Below are positions 53,946-62,126 of a stretch of 64,000 nucleotides of DNA, in pieces. Origin of the DNA: Gottfriedia luciferensis (GTDB lineage Bacteria; Bacillota; Bacilli; Bacillales; Bacillaceae_G); NCBI RefSeq assembly GCF_001712755.1, contig NZ_MDKC01000034.1:186001-250000 (forward strand). Direction: 5' to 3'. The notes under the pieces were generated by a model. That model was not told the DNA's origin. It saw only the letters and a list, made by a program, of their open reading frames with translations, and ran no database searches. The translations under genes were made by a program, and so were the position numbers. The number at the start of each line of letters is the position of its first letter. Positions within the stretch are counted from its first letter, which is position 1.

Positions 53946-54686
53946 ATGAAAATGAAGAATGTTTTAGGAATTTCAATTGGAGCGTTACTAGCTTTAGGTG
54001 TTCAAAATCCTACTTTTGCAGCAGCAATAAAACTTTCAAAAACAGATGCTTTAGTTTCAGAAGTTTCTAAATTTGAAAAAGGCTTAACTACTACTCAAAT
54101 TTTGAAAGATGCAAAAGAGGTTGCTAGAACTCAACATATGTCAGTAGACGATGTACTAGCACAAATGAAAAAAGAATTATCCGCTGATAAAGCAAAAGCT
54201 AGTAAGGAGCGATCAAATGTTATTAAACCACTAGGAGGTTCCGGTGGTACGGTTATAATTGGCTCAAGTACTAAAGGAAATTTCTATTATACAGATTCAC
54301 AAACGGCATACTTAAATCATGGTCATGTTGGAATGTACTATACAACTACTACAATTGTAGAGTCTATTCCAGACAAAGGAGTACGTACGATTTCATCTAG
54401 TTCTAGAAAGGTAGATACAGGAGCTGTTATTAAGTCAGTTAATACTACACAGGCTAAAAGAGATGCTGCAGCTAACTGGGCATACGGTGAATTAGGAGAA
54501 GATTATTCTTACAATTTTGCTACAAACCGTCAAACAAGCACTAGTGGAGCAAAAAACTGCTCTAAATTAGTTTGGTCTGCTTTTAAAGAAAAAGCAGGTT
54601 TAGACCTTGACGTAGATAAAGGACTTGGAGTATATCCGAGAGATGTACGTGATGCAAAGGATACTACTAAAGTTAAAACATTATAA
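53946..54686 (+). CDS. Secreted NlpC/P60-superfamily (YiiX/YycO-like) cysteine peptidase-like protein
   Basis: A 246-residue protein from ATG 53946 behind GAGGTGATA. A signal peptide covers about residues 1-26 (cleaved near TFAAA). A helical segment (about 30-80) is followed by a domain with NHGHVGMYY and later SGAKNCSKLVWSAF, i.e. H before C, the circularly permuted arrangement of YiiX/YycO-type NlpC/P60 proteins. GEDYSYNF resembles the YxYxF element of the family. It would act on the cell wall or a small amide outside the cell. Substrate unknown. Confidence 0.78.
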   Translation: MKMKNVLGISIGALLALGVQNPTFAAAIKLSKTDALVSEVSKFEKGLTTTQILKDAKEVARTQHMSVDDVLAQMKKELSADKAKASKERSNVIKPLGGSGGTVIIGSSTKGNFYYTDSQTAYLNHGHVGMYYTTTTIVESIPDKGVRTISSSSRKVDTGAVIKSVNTTQAKRDAAANWAYGELGEDYSYNFATNRQTSTSGAKNCSKLVWSAFKEKAGLDLDVDKGLGVYPRDVRDAKDTTKVKTL

Positions 54687-54717
54687 GATATTATACATAG
54701 GATAAAAAGGTGTAAGT

Positions 54718-54756
54718 ATGGGAATAGCGAATATTTAACATATTCGCTATTCCCAT
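54718..54756 (+). terminator. Long perfect hairpin between the peptidase and the surface-protein gene
   Basis: Seventeen-base-pair perfect stem ATGGGAATAGCGAATAT (54718-54734) with its complement (54740-54756) and a TTAAC loop. Only TTTATTA follows, so termination without a clean U run. Confidence 0.6.
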
Positions 54757-54783
54757 TTATTACTAATATCTGTTGGAGGAATT

Positions 54784-55980
54784 ATGAAATTAAAAATTAT
54801 ACTATCAACCCTAATAGTGGCACTCATTTTAAGTGGAGGATATAGTTTTTATGTGTACGCATGGGACCCAAGTGAAAAGGTTTCAGTAAAAGAAGATGAA
54901 ATGACAAATATTGATTTCTTAAAAGATAAACGAGCTGTAATTTACTTTTCAACTACTGCTGATCAAGATTCAAATGATGATGGTATGAGTTATGCGATGT
55001 TCGTTGATGAGAAAGGGCAAGCGAACAGTATTAAAATGGAAGGTTTAGAGTTAGGGAATATCACTAAAAGTACGAATCAAGTCTTTATAGAGGATAAAAA
55101 TCGAATACAACTTTTAGGTGGGAAGTATGAGGATTTTCATTTAAAGAAAAGTCAGTATACGGGAGAGCGCTCCGGTTATTTACCAGGTAAAGATTTATTC
55201 TTTAGCATTTATAATACGGGATTTAATAAAAAAGGCGGATATGATTCTGATGTTCGCTATGGAAATGAAAATGGATTTAAAACAGGTACCATACCTAATT
55301 ACCTTGTGTCTTCTGGCGTTGTAGGAGACAATGTATACGTTTTGGCGAACGATCAAACTAAGCCAAAAGTGTTTGTGTTAAAAGAAGTAATCCTCGATAA
55401 TAAATTTGATGTAAAGGATCTAGCTAAGATTGAAACTCCTAATGAAGTAGCTGCAGAATCGGAAGTGTTAGCTGATCAAAATTATTTTTATTTTATTATG
55501 GGCGCTACAACAGATGACCATAATAAAGACGACCTTTTAATAAGGGTACATAAACAAACAAAAAAACAAGATATCTTTCCACTTGTACATTATGCGGGAG
55601 TGGACGACATAATTGAAACGATCGTATTTAATGTTAGGCAATCTGCATACCTCTACAAGGATGAGTTATATTTCGTTGATGGTCTAGGTGATGTTTATAC
55701 ATTTAATACAAAAACAGAACAAATTCAAAAAAAATTCTCATTTGTTGATGCTGATAAAACTAAAGTTGGTTATAACGAGCAAGTTTACTTCCAAGATGAT
55801 CATGTTTATTATTTTAGATTTAATCCAAAAAGCGAAAAGTACACAATAGATGTATACAGTCTTCTAACAGGGAAACAAGAATCCCAACAAGAAATCACTG
55901 GTATAAAAGAGGTTATGAACCAAGTGCAAAAGAGAGGAAAATCTATTTACTCCTATGGTTTCATGATGTTAAGTAAATAA
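54784..55980 (+). CDS. Membrane-anchored or secreted beta-rich protein, paralog of the 14.8-kb gene
   Basis: A 398-residue protein with an N-terminal hydrophobic segment (residues 4-25) and a polar exterior. Strand pairs such as NVYVLANDQTKPKVFVL, NYFYFIMGATTDD and HVYYFRFNPKSEKYTIDVYSLLTG recur about every 45-55 residues, suggesting a beta-propeller. Build and motifs resemble the protein at 14761-16026, but no transporter genes are adjacent here. GTTGGAGGAATT precedes the ATG. Function unknown. Confidence 0.7.
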   Translation: MKLKIILSTLIVALILSGGYSFYVYAWDPSEKVSVKEDEMTNIDFLKDKRAVIYFSTTADQDSNDDGMSYAMFVDEKGQANSIKMEGLELGNITKSTNQVFIEDKNRIQLLGGKYEDFHLKKSQYTGERSGYLPGKDLFFSIYNTGFNKKGGYDSDVRYGNENGFKTGTIPNYLVSSGVVGDNVYVLANDQTKPKVFVLKEVILDNKFDVKDLAKIETPNEVAAESEVLADQNYFYFIMGATTDDHNKDDLLIRVHKQTKKQDIFPLVHYAGVDDIIETIVFNVRQSAYLYKDELYFVDGLGDVYTFNTKTEQIQKKFSFVDADKTKVGYNEQVYFQDDHVYYFRFNPKSEKYTIDVYSLLTGKQESQQEITGIKEVMNQVQKRGKSIYSYGFMMLSK

Positions 55981-55988
55981 TGAAAAAC

Positions 55989-56015
55989 AAAAGGGCCTAC
56001 GTTGGTCCCTTTTTT
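55989..56015 (+). terminator. Terminator of the surface-protein gene
   Basis: AAAAGGGCC/GGTCCCTTTT (one G-U) followed by T run. Confidence 0.85.
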
Positions 56016-56062
56016 AATTCTAGCTTAAACCCAATAATTTAGGACACTATTTACATTATTGG

Positions 56063-56653
56063 CTACTGCAAAGAACGGAACATAACTTGATATATATCCC
56101 CCATATTTAAATTAGAACTGTCCTTATTTACAGTACTTTGAACACGCAAACCATACATAAATGTCAGAAATATAGAAGCCATTTTTTCTGCATTAACTAC
56201 TAAAGGAATTGCACCTTCCTCTTGCCCTACTTCGATCCATTTTGTTGATATCGCTAAACTATGTGAATATACATCTTTTAAGATTTCTTCAACCTTCTGA
56301 TTATCCATGCGACCTAGTAAGTAAATGAAAATTTTATTCGTTACATCATGCTCTGTCGAATGTTTCGCTACGCCGTTTGCAATTACATTGAGTGGGTCAT
56401 TAATCCCTACTGTTTCTTCTTTCGAAACGATTTCAAAAAACTTTGTATTTATTTGTTCAGTGCGGGCTTTCAATATCAATCCAAACAGTTCATCTTTTCC
56501 AGTAACATAATGATAAATGGCCCCTTTAGAAAGTCCTGTTCGACCAATAATATCTTGCATCGTTGTTTGTCTACAGCCCTTTTCCTCGATGAGCTGTTCT
56601 GTAGCTGATAATATCAATTGAAAACTTGAATTTAGCTGTGGATTTTCTTTCAT
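56063..56653 (-). CDS. TetR-family regulator
   Basis: A 196-residue protein from ATG 56653 behind CAGGAGGTAAAC. The N-terminal HTH (ATEQLIEEKGCRQTTMQDIIGRTGLSKGAIYHYVTGKDELF) is followed by a helical ligand-binding domain. It is the last gene of a membrane protein-GNAT-tetR operon, and 7-1-7 and 6-1-6 palindromes at the operon promoter are its likely sites. Confidence 0.9.
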   Translation of the reverse strand: MKENPQLNSSFQLILSATEQLIEEKGCRQTTMQDIIGRTGLSKGAIYHYVTGKDELFGLILKARTEQINTKFFEIVSKEETVGINDPLNVIANGVAKHSTEHDVTNKIFIYLLGRMDNQKVEEILKDVYSHSLAISTKWIEVGQEEGAIPLVVNAEKMASIFLTFMYGLRVQSTVNKDSSNLNMGDIYQVMFRSLQ

Positions 56654-56679
56654 GTTTACCTCCTGTGGTAAATCCATTG

Positions 56680-57186
56680 TTATCTATTTAATTGCTTTTC
56701 CATACAGTAGTATGGGTATTTTCGTAAAGGAAATTCGATTTCTCCCTTTTTGACGTAACCATATTTGGTATACATCCCTACTGCCCCTTCATTAGCAGAA
56801 TAAACATCTAATCTAATGCTTGTATAGCCTCTTTGTATTGCCAAATGTTCCACATAATTTAATAGTAATTTTCCAATTCCTCTTCCTTGGTAATGGGGAC
56901 TTACAGCAAGTCTGTGTATACAGACAGGGTTTCCATTTTTGTCATTCCAATCTATTTGTTTATACTTTTCACTCTGGTTTTCGTCGAGTACTACAGCTCC
57001 AATAATGACGTGATTTTCTACTATACCGTATAAATTATGATTACTTAAATCACTTTGAATAACGAAAACATTCGGATAAAGTAAATTCCACTGATCATTA
57101 TTCATACTAAGCAAATGCTTCGTGACAGTTTTATAAAGGCTTAAGACACTTTTTTGATGTGCCTTTTGAATAGGAATAATTTCCAT
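56680..57186 (-). CDS. GNAT-family acetyltransferase
   Basis: A 168-residue GNAT protein; the acetyl-CoA loop is in VSPHYQGRGIGKLLLNYVEHLA and the end is VGMYTKYGYVKKGEIEFPLRKYPYYCMEK. Middle gene of the operon, 26 bp before the TetR start. Substrate unknown. Confidence 0.87.
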   Translation of the reverse strand: MEIIPIQKAHQKSVLSLYKTVTKHLLSMNNDQWNLLYPNVFVIQSDLSNHNLYGIVENHVIIGAVVLDENQSEKYKQIDWNDKNGNPVCIHRLAVSPHYQGRGIGKLLLNYVEHLAIQRGYTSIRLDVYSANEGAVGMYTKYGYVKKGEIEFPLRKYPYYCMEKQLNR

Positions 57187-57209
57187 CTCTACTGCACTCC
57201 TTTTATAGA

Positions 57210-57824
57210 TTACTTTGTTAACTGTGATTTAATTTCTTGAAGCCTTGTTGCTGACTTTCTTCGATAAATAATAGTCCATAAAATTGCAGCACCAATAAAT
57301 CCATAAAGAACATAATTTGAGAAAAATAGATATCTTTCAGTTGATAGATTATAAACCATAATTACCCGAACGATTGCTTCTGCTAGTAGCATAATTCCCC
57401 AGACAAAAGTCATTAATCGCATAACAAAACGAAAATATCTTATACTCCAGTTTTCTGCGAAACGATTGTTTTGAATAAATCGCATTCCTAAGTAGAATAT
57501 TAAAGGGCGTTTAAATAAGAGCGAAACTAAAAAGATTATTCCGACTGAAGCAGTTATTAATGATTCTCTTACAAGTAAAATCTTTTCACTACCACCTAGG
57601 AAAACTAATAAAAGTGTCAGAACAATGGTAAAAAGCATTAATCCACCAAAAACATCAAGTTTCTTATACTTCCACAGATGAACTGCATTATCTACTAATG
57701 GAAGTAGCATTGCGATCGAGAGAGCTAAAAGACTGCTCATATAGTCTGATAACACTACATAAATAACCCAAGGTAAAATACCGTTAATTACTAATGTGAA
57801 AATGACATACATACTTTTAGACAT
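57210..57824 (-). CDS. Polytopic membrane protein (VC0807-like)
   Basis: A 204-residue protein with six hydrophobic helices. ILPWVIYVVL, LLPLVDNAVHLWKYKKLDVFGG and the SLLFKRPLIFYLGMRF segment match the VC0807/intracellular-septation-like family of unknown function. First gene of the TetR-controlled operon. TetR regulators commonly repress a membrane exporter; this protein is too small to be a typical one. Confidence 0.75.
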   Translation of the reverse strand: MSKSMYVIFTLVINGILPWVIYVVLSDYMSSLLALSIAMLLPLVDNAVHLWKYKKLDVFGGLMLFTIVLTLLLVFLGGSEKILLVRESLITASVGIIFLVSLLFKRPLIFYLGMRFIQNNRFAENWSIRYFRFVMRLMTFVWGIMLLAEAIVRVIMVYNLSTERYLFFSNYVLYGFIGAAILWTIIYRRKSATRLQEIKSQLTK

Positions 57825-57964
57825 ATAATCATCCCTTTGATTTATTTTTTAAATAGAGAGTTTGTTTGAGTGAGATTAGAGGAGTGACAAATATAAAGGT
57901 GACAAATACCTACGTAATAGCAAACTTCGATACCTCCATTCTAAATGAGCTATCTGAATTTAAA

Positions 57965-58025
57965 GACCGACTGACGGTTTGTGTTTCTATAAAATTATAT
58001 TATGTACCGACTGTCGGTATGTTAA
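57965..58025 (-). promoter_or_regulatory. Promoter of the TetR operon with two operator palindromes
   Basis: -35 TTAACA (58020-58025), 17-bp spacer, -10 TAATAT (57997-58002). The palindrome TACCGAC-T-GTCGGTA (58005-58019) fills the spacer. A second site ACCGACTGACGGT (57966-57978) lies downstream. Binding by the TetR protein of the operon is inferred. Confidence 0.85.
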
Positions 58026-58090
58026 TGAAAATAAGTCTTTTTTTGAAAATAGGCTATGGACACATTTAATTTTTATAAATATGGATAAAT

Positions 58091-58135
58091 AAAAAGGGCG
58101 CCTATCCATCAAATAACGATGTAATAGACAACCCC
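58091..58135 (-). terminator. Probable terminator of the thiamine operon
   Basis: Two stem segments, GGG/CCC and GTCTAT/ATAGGC (with one G-U), separated by an internal loop, then five U on the minus strand. Confidence 0.5.
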
Positions 58136-58144
58136 AGTAATTTA

Positions 58145-58780
58145 TTATTTATTAACCAGCATACTCAAATGTTCAGCCGCCGATCTAATATCTTCTTTCC
58201 CTAAAATTGCAGAAACAATTGCAACACCATCAATATTTGTTTCCATTAATTCTGAAACATTTTTTTCATTAATACCGCCGATCCCCACGATTGGAATTTT
58301 TACTGCCTCACGTATTCTTCGCAACTCATCTGGCGCTAAATATTTTGCATCTAGTTTTGTACTCGTCGGATACACTGAACCAATTCCAACATAATCCGCA
58401 CCTTGTTCCTGTGCAATCATTGCTTCTTCTAATGTTGATGCAGATACACCAATAATCATATCTTCTCCAACAATCTTTCTAGCCACAGTTAAAGGTAAGT
58501 CTTCTTGACCGATATGCAATCCATCAGCCTTTATCGCCAAAGCGATATCTAAACGGTCATTAATAATCAATGGTACATTATATTTTGAAGTTACTTCTTT
58601 TACTTGCATAGCGATTTTGTAAAAATCTAGACTACTACAATTTTTTTCTCTTATTTGTACGATTGTTGTTCCACCTTTAATTGCTTCCTCAACAGATTGA
58701 ACTAAATCCCTTGATCCTAATACATCTCGATCCGTTACTAAATAAAGCTTATAATCTATTTTACTTTTTGTTATAGCCAT
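58145..58780 (-). CDS. thiE: Thiamine-phosphate synthase
   Basis: A 211-residue TIM-barrel enzyme. TIVQIREKN, PLIINDRLDIALAIKADGLHIGQEDLP, the serine-rich GVSASTLEEA and GIGSVYPTSTK, and the phosphate-binding VGIGGI are family motifs. It joins HMP diphosphate with thiazole phosphate to give thiamine phosphate. Last gene of thiD-cytX-thiM-thiE; it overlaps thiM by 10 bp. Confidence 0.96.
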   Translation of the reverse strand: MAITKSKIDYKLYLVTDRDVLGSRDLVQSVEEAIKGGTTIVQIREKNCSSLDFYKIAMQVKEVTSKYNVPLIINDRLDIALAIKADGLHIGQEDLPLTVARKIVGEDMIIGVSASTLEEAMIAQEQGADYVGIGSVYPTSTKLDAKYLAPDELRRIREAVKIPIVGIGGINEKNVSELMETNIDGVAIVSAILGKEDIRSAAEHLSMLVNK

Positions 58781-59583
58781 TCGATTTTTCCTCCTGTTAG
58801 AAGTGTATCAACAGAAGCTTTAGATACCTCATCAAATAAGTTTACTTTAAATGTACCGATTCCTTGCCCTTCAGTTAGTCGAGCTTTAGCGAGCTCTCCA
58901 CATAGTCCCATTGTAGTAATTCCTGAAACTGCAGCAAGGAAATAATCATTCGTTGCACCAGCATAAGTTCCGATTAATGATGTACTCATACATCCAGTTC
59001 CAGTTACATCAGCTAGCATTTTATCTCCATTTGAAATGGTACATACTCGGTCTTGTTCTGCAATAATATCTACCGCACCTGTAATTGCAACTACTGAGCC
59101 TAATTTCGCTGAAAGAGATTTTGCTATTTCAACACCGTCTTCTTCACCAGCTACAGAATCAACACCTTTAATTTGTACATTTAAGCCAGCAATCATTTTA
59201 ATTTCTGACATATTTCCACGAACTACGGCAAAACGTACTTCTTTCAATAATTTAGCAGTCGTTTCTGTACGTAGAGTTGTTGCCCCTACTCCAACGGGAT
59301 CTAATATAACTGGTACGCCTAATTGATTAGCTTTTTTACCAGCTTTAATCATTGATTGAATTGTTCTTTCATTTAATGTTCCAATATTAATAACAAGAGC
59401 TGATGCAAAAGATACCATTTCTTCTACTTCGGCTAAATCATCTGCCATAACTGGTGATCCACCTAGAGCTAACACCATATTTGCACAGTCATTTACAGTT
59501 ACATAATTTGTAATGTGGTGAACTAAAGGCTTTTTCTCTTTTACGCTTTCAAGAATTTGACTCATTTCATTCATAGTTAACAT
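58771..59583 (-). CDS. thiM: Hydroxyethylthiazole kinase
   Basis: A 270-residue ribokinase-like enzyme from ATG 59583 behind GGGGGAG. PLVHHITNYVTVNDCANMVLALGGSPVMADD and DVTGTGCMSTSLIG (ATP/thiazole site with catalytic C) are diagnostic. It phosphorylates salvaged 4-methyl-5-hydroxyethylthiazole. With CytX it indicates salvage rather than new synthesis of the thiamine halves. Confidence 0.96.
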   Translation of the reverse strand: MLTMNEMSQILESVKEKKPLVHHITNYVTVNDCANMVLALGGSPVMADDLAEVEEMVSFASALVINIGTLNERTIQSMIKAGKKANQLGVPVILDPVGVGATTLRTETTAKLLKEVRFAVVRGNMSEIKMIAGLNVQIKGVDSVAGEEDGVEIAKSLSAKLGSVVAITGAVDIIAEQDRVCTISNGDKMLADVTGTGCMSTSLIGTYAGATNDYFLAAVSGITTMGLCGELAKARLTEGQGIGTFKVNLFDEVSKASVDTLLTGGKIEWL

Positions 59584-60805
59584 TTTTTTCTCCCCCGATT
59601 TGCTTTCGAACAAGCTTATTAATAACAAATTGAACAACAATATAAATGACACAAATTAAAATCATACTTGGAACAGTAGCTCCAAGGAAGAAGTCTAATT
59701 GTACGAACTTACGATAAATAAAAACGCCTAAAATCCATGTAATAAATGCGATCCAATCAATCTTCAACGATTTACTTATACTTGTTCTTTTTAGAATAAA
59801 ATAGTCCGTTAATAAAATTGCATATAACGGCGCAAAAAATGAACCAATTGTATATAAAAATCCTTCATACTTCTCAATAGGGAAAATAACGGCCAATAAC
59901 GTTCCAATAGCTGTAACGATAAGGGCAATATGTTTTCCATTTAGCTTTGGAAAAATGGTTGTAACTGATATTCCTGCAGAGTAAGCATCCATGAAAGTCG
60001 TTGTAACAGTCGCTAAGACGACAATACCAACTGCAAATAATCCTAGATTTGCACTCATTAAAACAGCAACCGGGTCTACTTGATTAAATGCTAATGCTGC
60101 GCCAAGCCCAATAATATACATCCAAGAGCTACCAAACATATAGCCTATAAAACTACCGATTGCACCATCCTTTGTTGTCTTTGCAAATCGAGTATAATCA
60201 CTAATTAATGGAATCCACGATAATGGCATAATCACTGATAATTCAACGGCTTCACCAAAAGATAATCCAGAAGTGCTTGGTTGTGTTAAGATTTTATCGC
60301 TTTTAAAAATGACAAAACAAAGTACAATTGTTAAAACAAACAATAAACAAACAGCTAAACTATTTAGTTTTTTTGAAGCATTTTGTCCAAAGTACAACCA
60401 GATTGCTATTAATACTCCAATTACTAAACACCAAACCCATAGGTGGTCAAACCCGTAATCCTTTATTGTAACTAAATTGATTGAGCGAGCTCCTGTTAAA
60501 ATCATAATTGCTGTCCAGCCTAGTAACTGTAAAACATTTAAAATCGAAAACAAATAGCTACCATAATTACCAAATGAAATTTTTGTAGATTCCATGGCCG
60601 ATAATCTTTGCTGAGAACCAATGACCCCACCTAAGATAAGTAATAATGTTCCAAGTAAATGCCCTACTAAAATGGCGGTCAAACCTTTCTTAAAACCTAG
60701 TGGTGCTACTAGGGCACCCGTCATAATTTCTGCTACAGAAACTGCCGCACCAAACCATAATGTTGTAAAGTTCCACTTCGTCATTTTTGCATTTGGATTA
60801 GACAT
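59567..60805 (-). CDS. cytX: Hydroxymethylpyrimidine transporter CytX
   Basis: A 412-residue NCS1-type permease with about twelve helices, from ATG 60805 behind AGGAG. TTLWFGAAVSVAEIMTGAL, WIPLISDYTRFAK and TDYFILKR are family features. Within a TPP-riboswitch operon it is CytX, which imports the thiamine pyrimidine precursor HMP. It overlaps thiM by 17 bp and thiD by 8 bp. Confidence 0.93.
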   Translation of the reverse strand: MSNPNAKMTKWNFTTLWFGAAVSVAEIMTGALVAPLGFKKGLTAILVGHLLGTLLLILGGVIGSQQRLSAMESTKISFGNYGSYLFSILNVLQLLGWTAIMILTGARSINLVTIKDYGFDHLWVWCLVIGVLIAIWLYFGQNASKKLNSLAVCLLFVLTIVLCFVIFKSDKILTQPSTSGLSFGEAVELSVIMPLSWIPLISDYTRFAKTTKDGAIGSFIGYMFGSSWMYIIGLGAALAFNQVDPVAVLMSANLGLFAVGIVVLATVTTTFMDAYSAGISVTTIFPKLNGKHIALIVTAIGTLLAVIFPIEKYEGFLYTIGSFFAPLYAILLTDYFILKRTSISKSLKIDWIAFITWILGVFIYRKFVQLDFFLGATVPSMILICVIYIVVQFVINKLVRKQIGGEKNVNYE

Positions 60806-61604
60806 GTTGTACTCCTGCCTTTTCATACAACGAGTAGAAATGATGTACAGGACCTACCCCTTTTCCAATCGAAAAAGAATGTTGGATTGCTAATGTTATA
60901 TAGTTTTTTGCCTCTCTAATTGCCTCAATTAATTCAAGTTCATTTGCTAAATTAGATGTAATAGCTGAAGATAAAGTACAACCTGTACCGTGAGTATTAA
61001 TTGTATTAATTCTAGCGCTATTAAAGCTTGTAAACTCCTCACCATTAAAACAAATATCAGTAGCTTCACCTTCTAGATGACCACCCTTTACAAGGACGTT
61101 TTTAGCACCTAATGAATGAATTTGAGTAGCAGCTTCCTTCATCTCTTCAATGGTTGTAATTTTTCTTCCAGTAATAACTTCTGCTTCAGGAAGATTTGGC
61201 GTAATAACCGTTGCTAACGGAATCAATTCTTTAATTAAAGCTTCCTTTGCATCAGGACTTAATAAGTCAAATCCGCTTTTTGAAACCATAACTGGATCAA
61301 CCACGACTTGCTTTGGTTTATATTGCTTTAATTTCTCAGCAATGACTTTAATCGTCTCTATTTGAGATACCATTCCAATTTTTACAGCATCTACTTCAAT
61401 ATCAGTAAAAATTGCATCTAACTGACTAGCAATAATCTCTGGTGTCATATCTTGTACTGCAAACACTCCTTGCGTATTTTGAGCAGTTACTGCTGTAATT
61501 ACACTCATTCCAAAAACACGATGAGCTGAAAATGTCTTTAAATCAGCTTGAATACCTGCACCACCACTTGAATCAGAGCCTGCTATCGTTAATACTTTCT
61601 TCAA
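60798..61604 (-). CDS. thiD: Hydroxymethylpyrimidine/phosphomethylpyrimidine kinase
   Basis: A 268-residue ribokinase-like enzyme starting at TTG 61604 behind GGGGGAAG; the 37 codons before it lie inside the riboswitch terminator. LTIAGSDSSGGAGIQADLKTFS and the C-terminal NTHGTGCTLSSAI (catalytic C) are typical. It phosphorylates HMP twice to HMP diphosphate. First gene behind the TPP riboswitch. Confidence 0.96.
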   Translation of the reverse strand: MKKVLTIAGSDSSGGAGIQADLKTFSAHRVFGMSVITAVTAQNTQGVFAVQDMTPEIIASQLDAIFTDIEVDAVKIGMVSQIETIKVIAEKLKQYKPKQVVVDPVMVSKSGFDLLSPDAKEALIKELIPLATVITPNLPEAEVITGRKITTIEEMKEAATQIHSLGAKNVLVKGGHLEGEATDICFNGEEFTSFNSARINTINTHGTGCTLSSAITSNLANELELIEAIREAKNYITLAIQHSFSIGKGVGPVHHFYSLYEKAGVQHV

Positions 61605-61674
61605 TTCTCTTCCCCCTATTTCATGAATAGAACTCTTTGATCTTACAGATAGAAGATGAAACTTGATTTTAAAT

Positions 61675-61709
61675 ACAAAAAAGCACAAATCCCATAAGGA
61701 CTTGTGCTC
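61675..61709 (-). terminator. Riboswitch-controlled terminator of the thi operon
   Basis: AGCACAAATCC/GGACTTGTGCT (one G-U) followed by six U on the minus strand, 35 bp downstream of the TPP aptamer and before thiD. Confidence 0.88.
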
Positions 61710-61744
61710 GAACAAATCAATGTTATGAATACAAAATATGTATT

Positions 61745-61845
61745 CTACCGTTCACTTTCCTACGCTGGCATTATCCAGATCAGGTTAAAGGGTCAAAGAC
61801 TTATGTGTCTTAATCTCAGCCGAACATTTACGGCACCCCTAGTAC
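61745..61845 (-). ncRNA. TPP (thiamine pyrophosphate) riboswitch
   Basis: The conserved blocks AGGGGTGCC, GCTGAGA, ACCCTTTAACCTGATCTGG and AATGCCAGCGTAGG occur in order on the minus strand. With the terminator at 61675-61709 it will stop transcription of thiD-cytX-thiM-thiE when thiamine diphosphate is abundant. Confidence 0.97.
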
Positions 61846-61955
61846 TATTCAATTATTAAAGTAAATTACTTTATCATCTTAATTAATCCTTCTACTTTAT
61901 TCAAGTATTTAGACAGATTACTTTAAATTTTATCTTTTTAGTTTACGTTATACTT

Positions 61956-62108
61956 CTATTTTGAATAATTTGTATCACAATTTGAACTACAAGTTTTTGC
62001 GATTGAACAAGAACCACATTTACCTTTTTTTGTTTTCTTTATATATCGTAAAAGTGTCCAACCTGCATATCCAAAAATAAGAGCTCCTATTATAATATTG
62101 ACAATCAT
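61956..62108 (-). CDS. FeoB-associated Cys-rich membrane protein
   Basis: A 50-residue frame starting at ATG 62108: one hydrophobic helix (MIVNIIIGALIFGYAGWTLL), a basic stretch (RYIKKTKKGK) and a cysteine-rich end (CGSCSIAKTCSSNC). This is the layout of the small protein found directly behind feoB in Firmicutes. It lies 18 bp after the feoB stop. Its role in ferrous-iron uptake, perhaps binding iron at the cytoplasmic face, is inferred. Confidence 0.9.
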   Translation of the reverse strand: MIVNIIIGALIFGYAGWTLLRYIKKTKKGKCGSCSIAKTCSSNCDTNYSK

Positions 62109-62126
62109 AAGTAGATACCCCTTTCT

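Noticed and set aside
57866-58069. 67-codon plus-strand frame upstream of the TetR operon
   Set aside because: It covers the promoter and both operator palindromes of the opposite-strand operon and has no family resemblance.
61605-61715. N-terminal extension of ThiD
   Set aside because: It lies in the riboswitch terminator; the TTG at 61604 has an excellent ribosome site and matches the family start.
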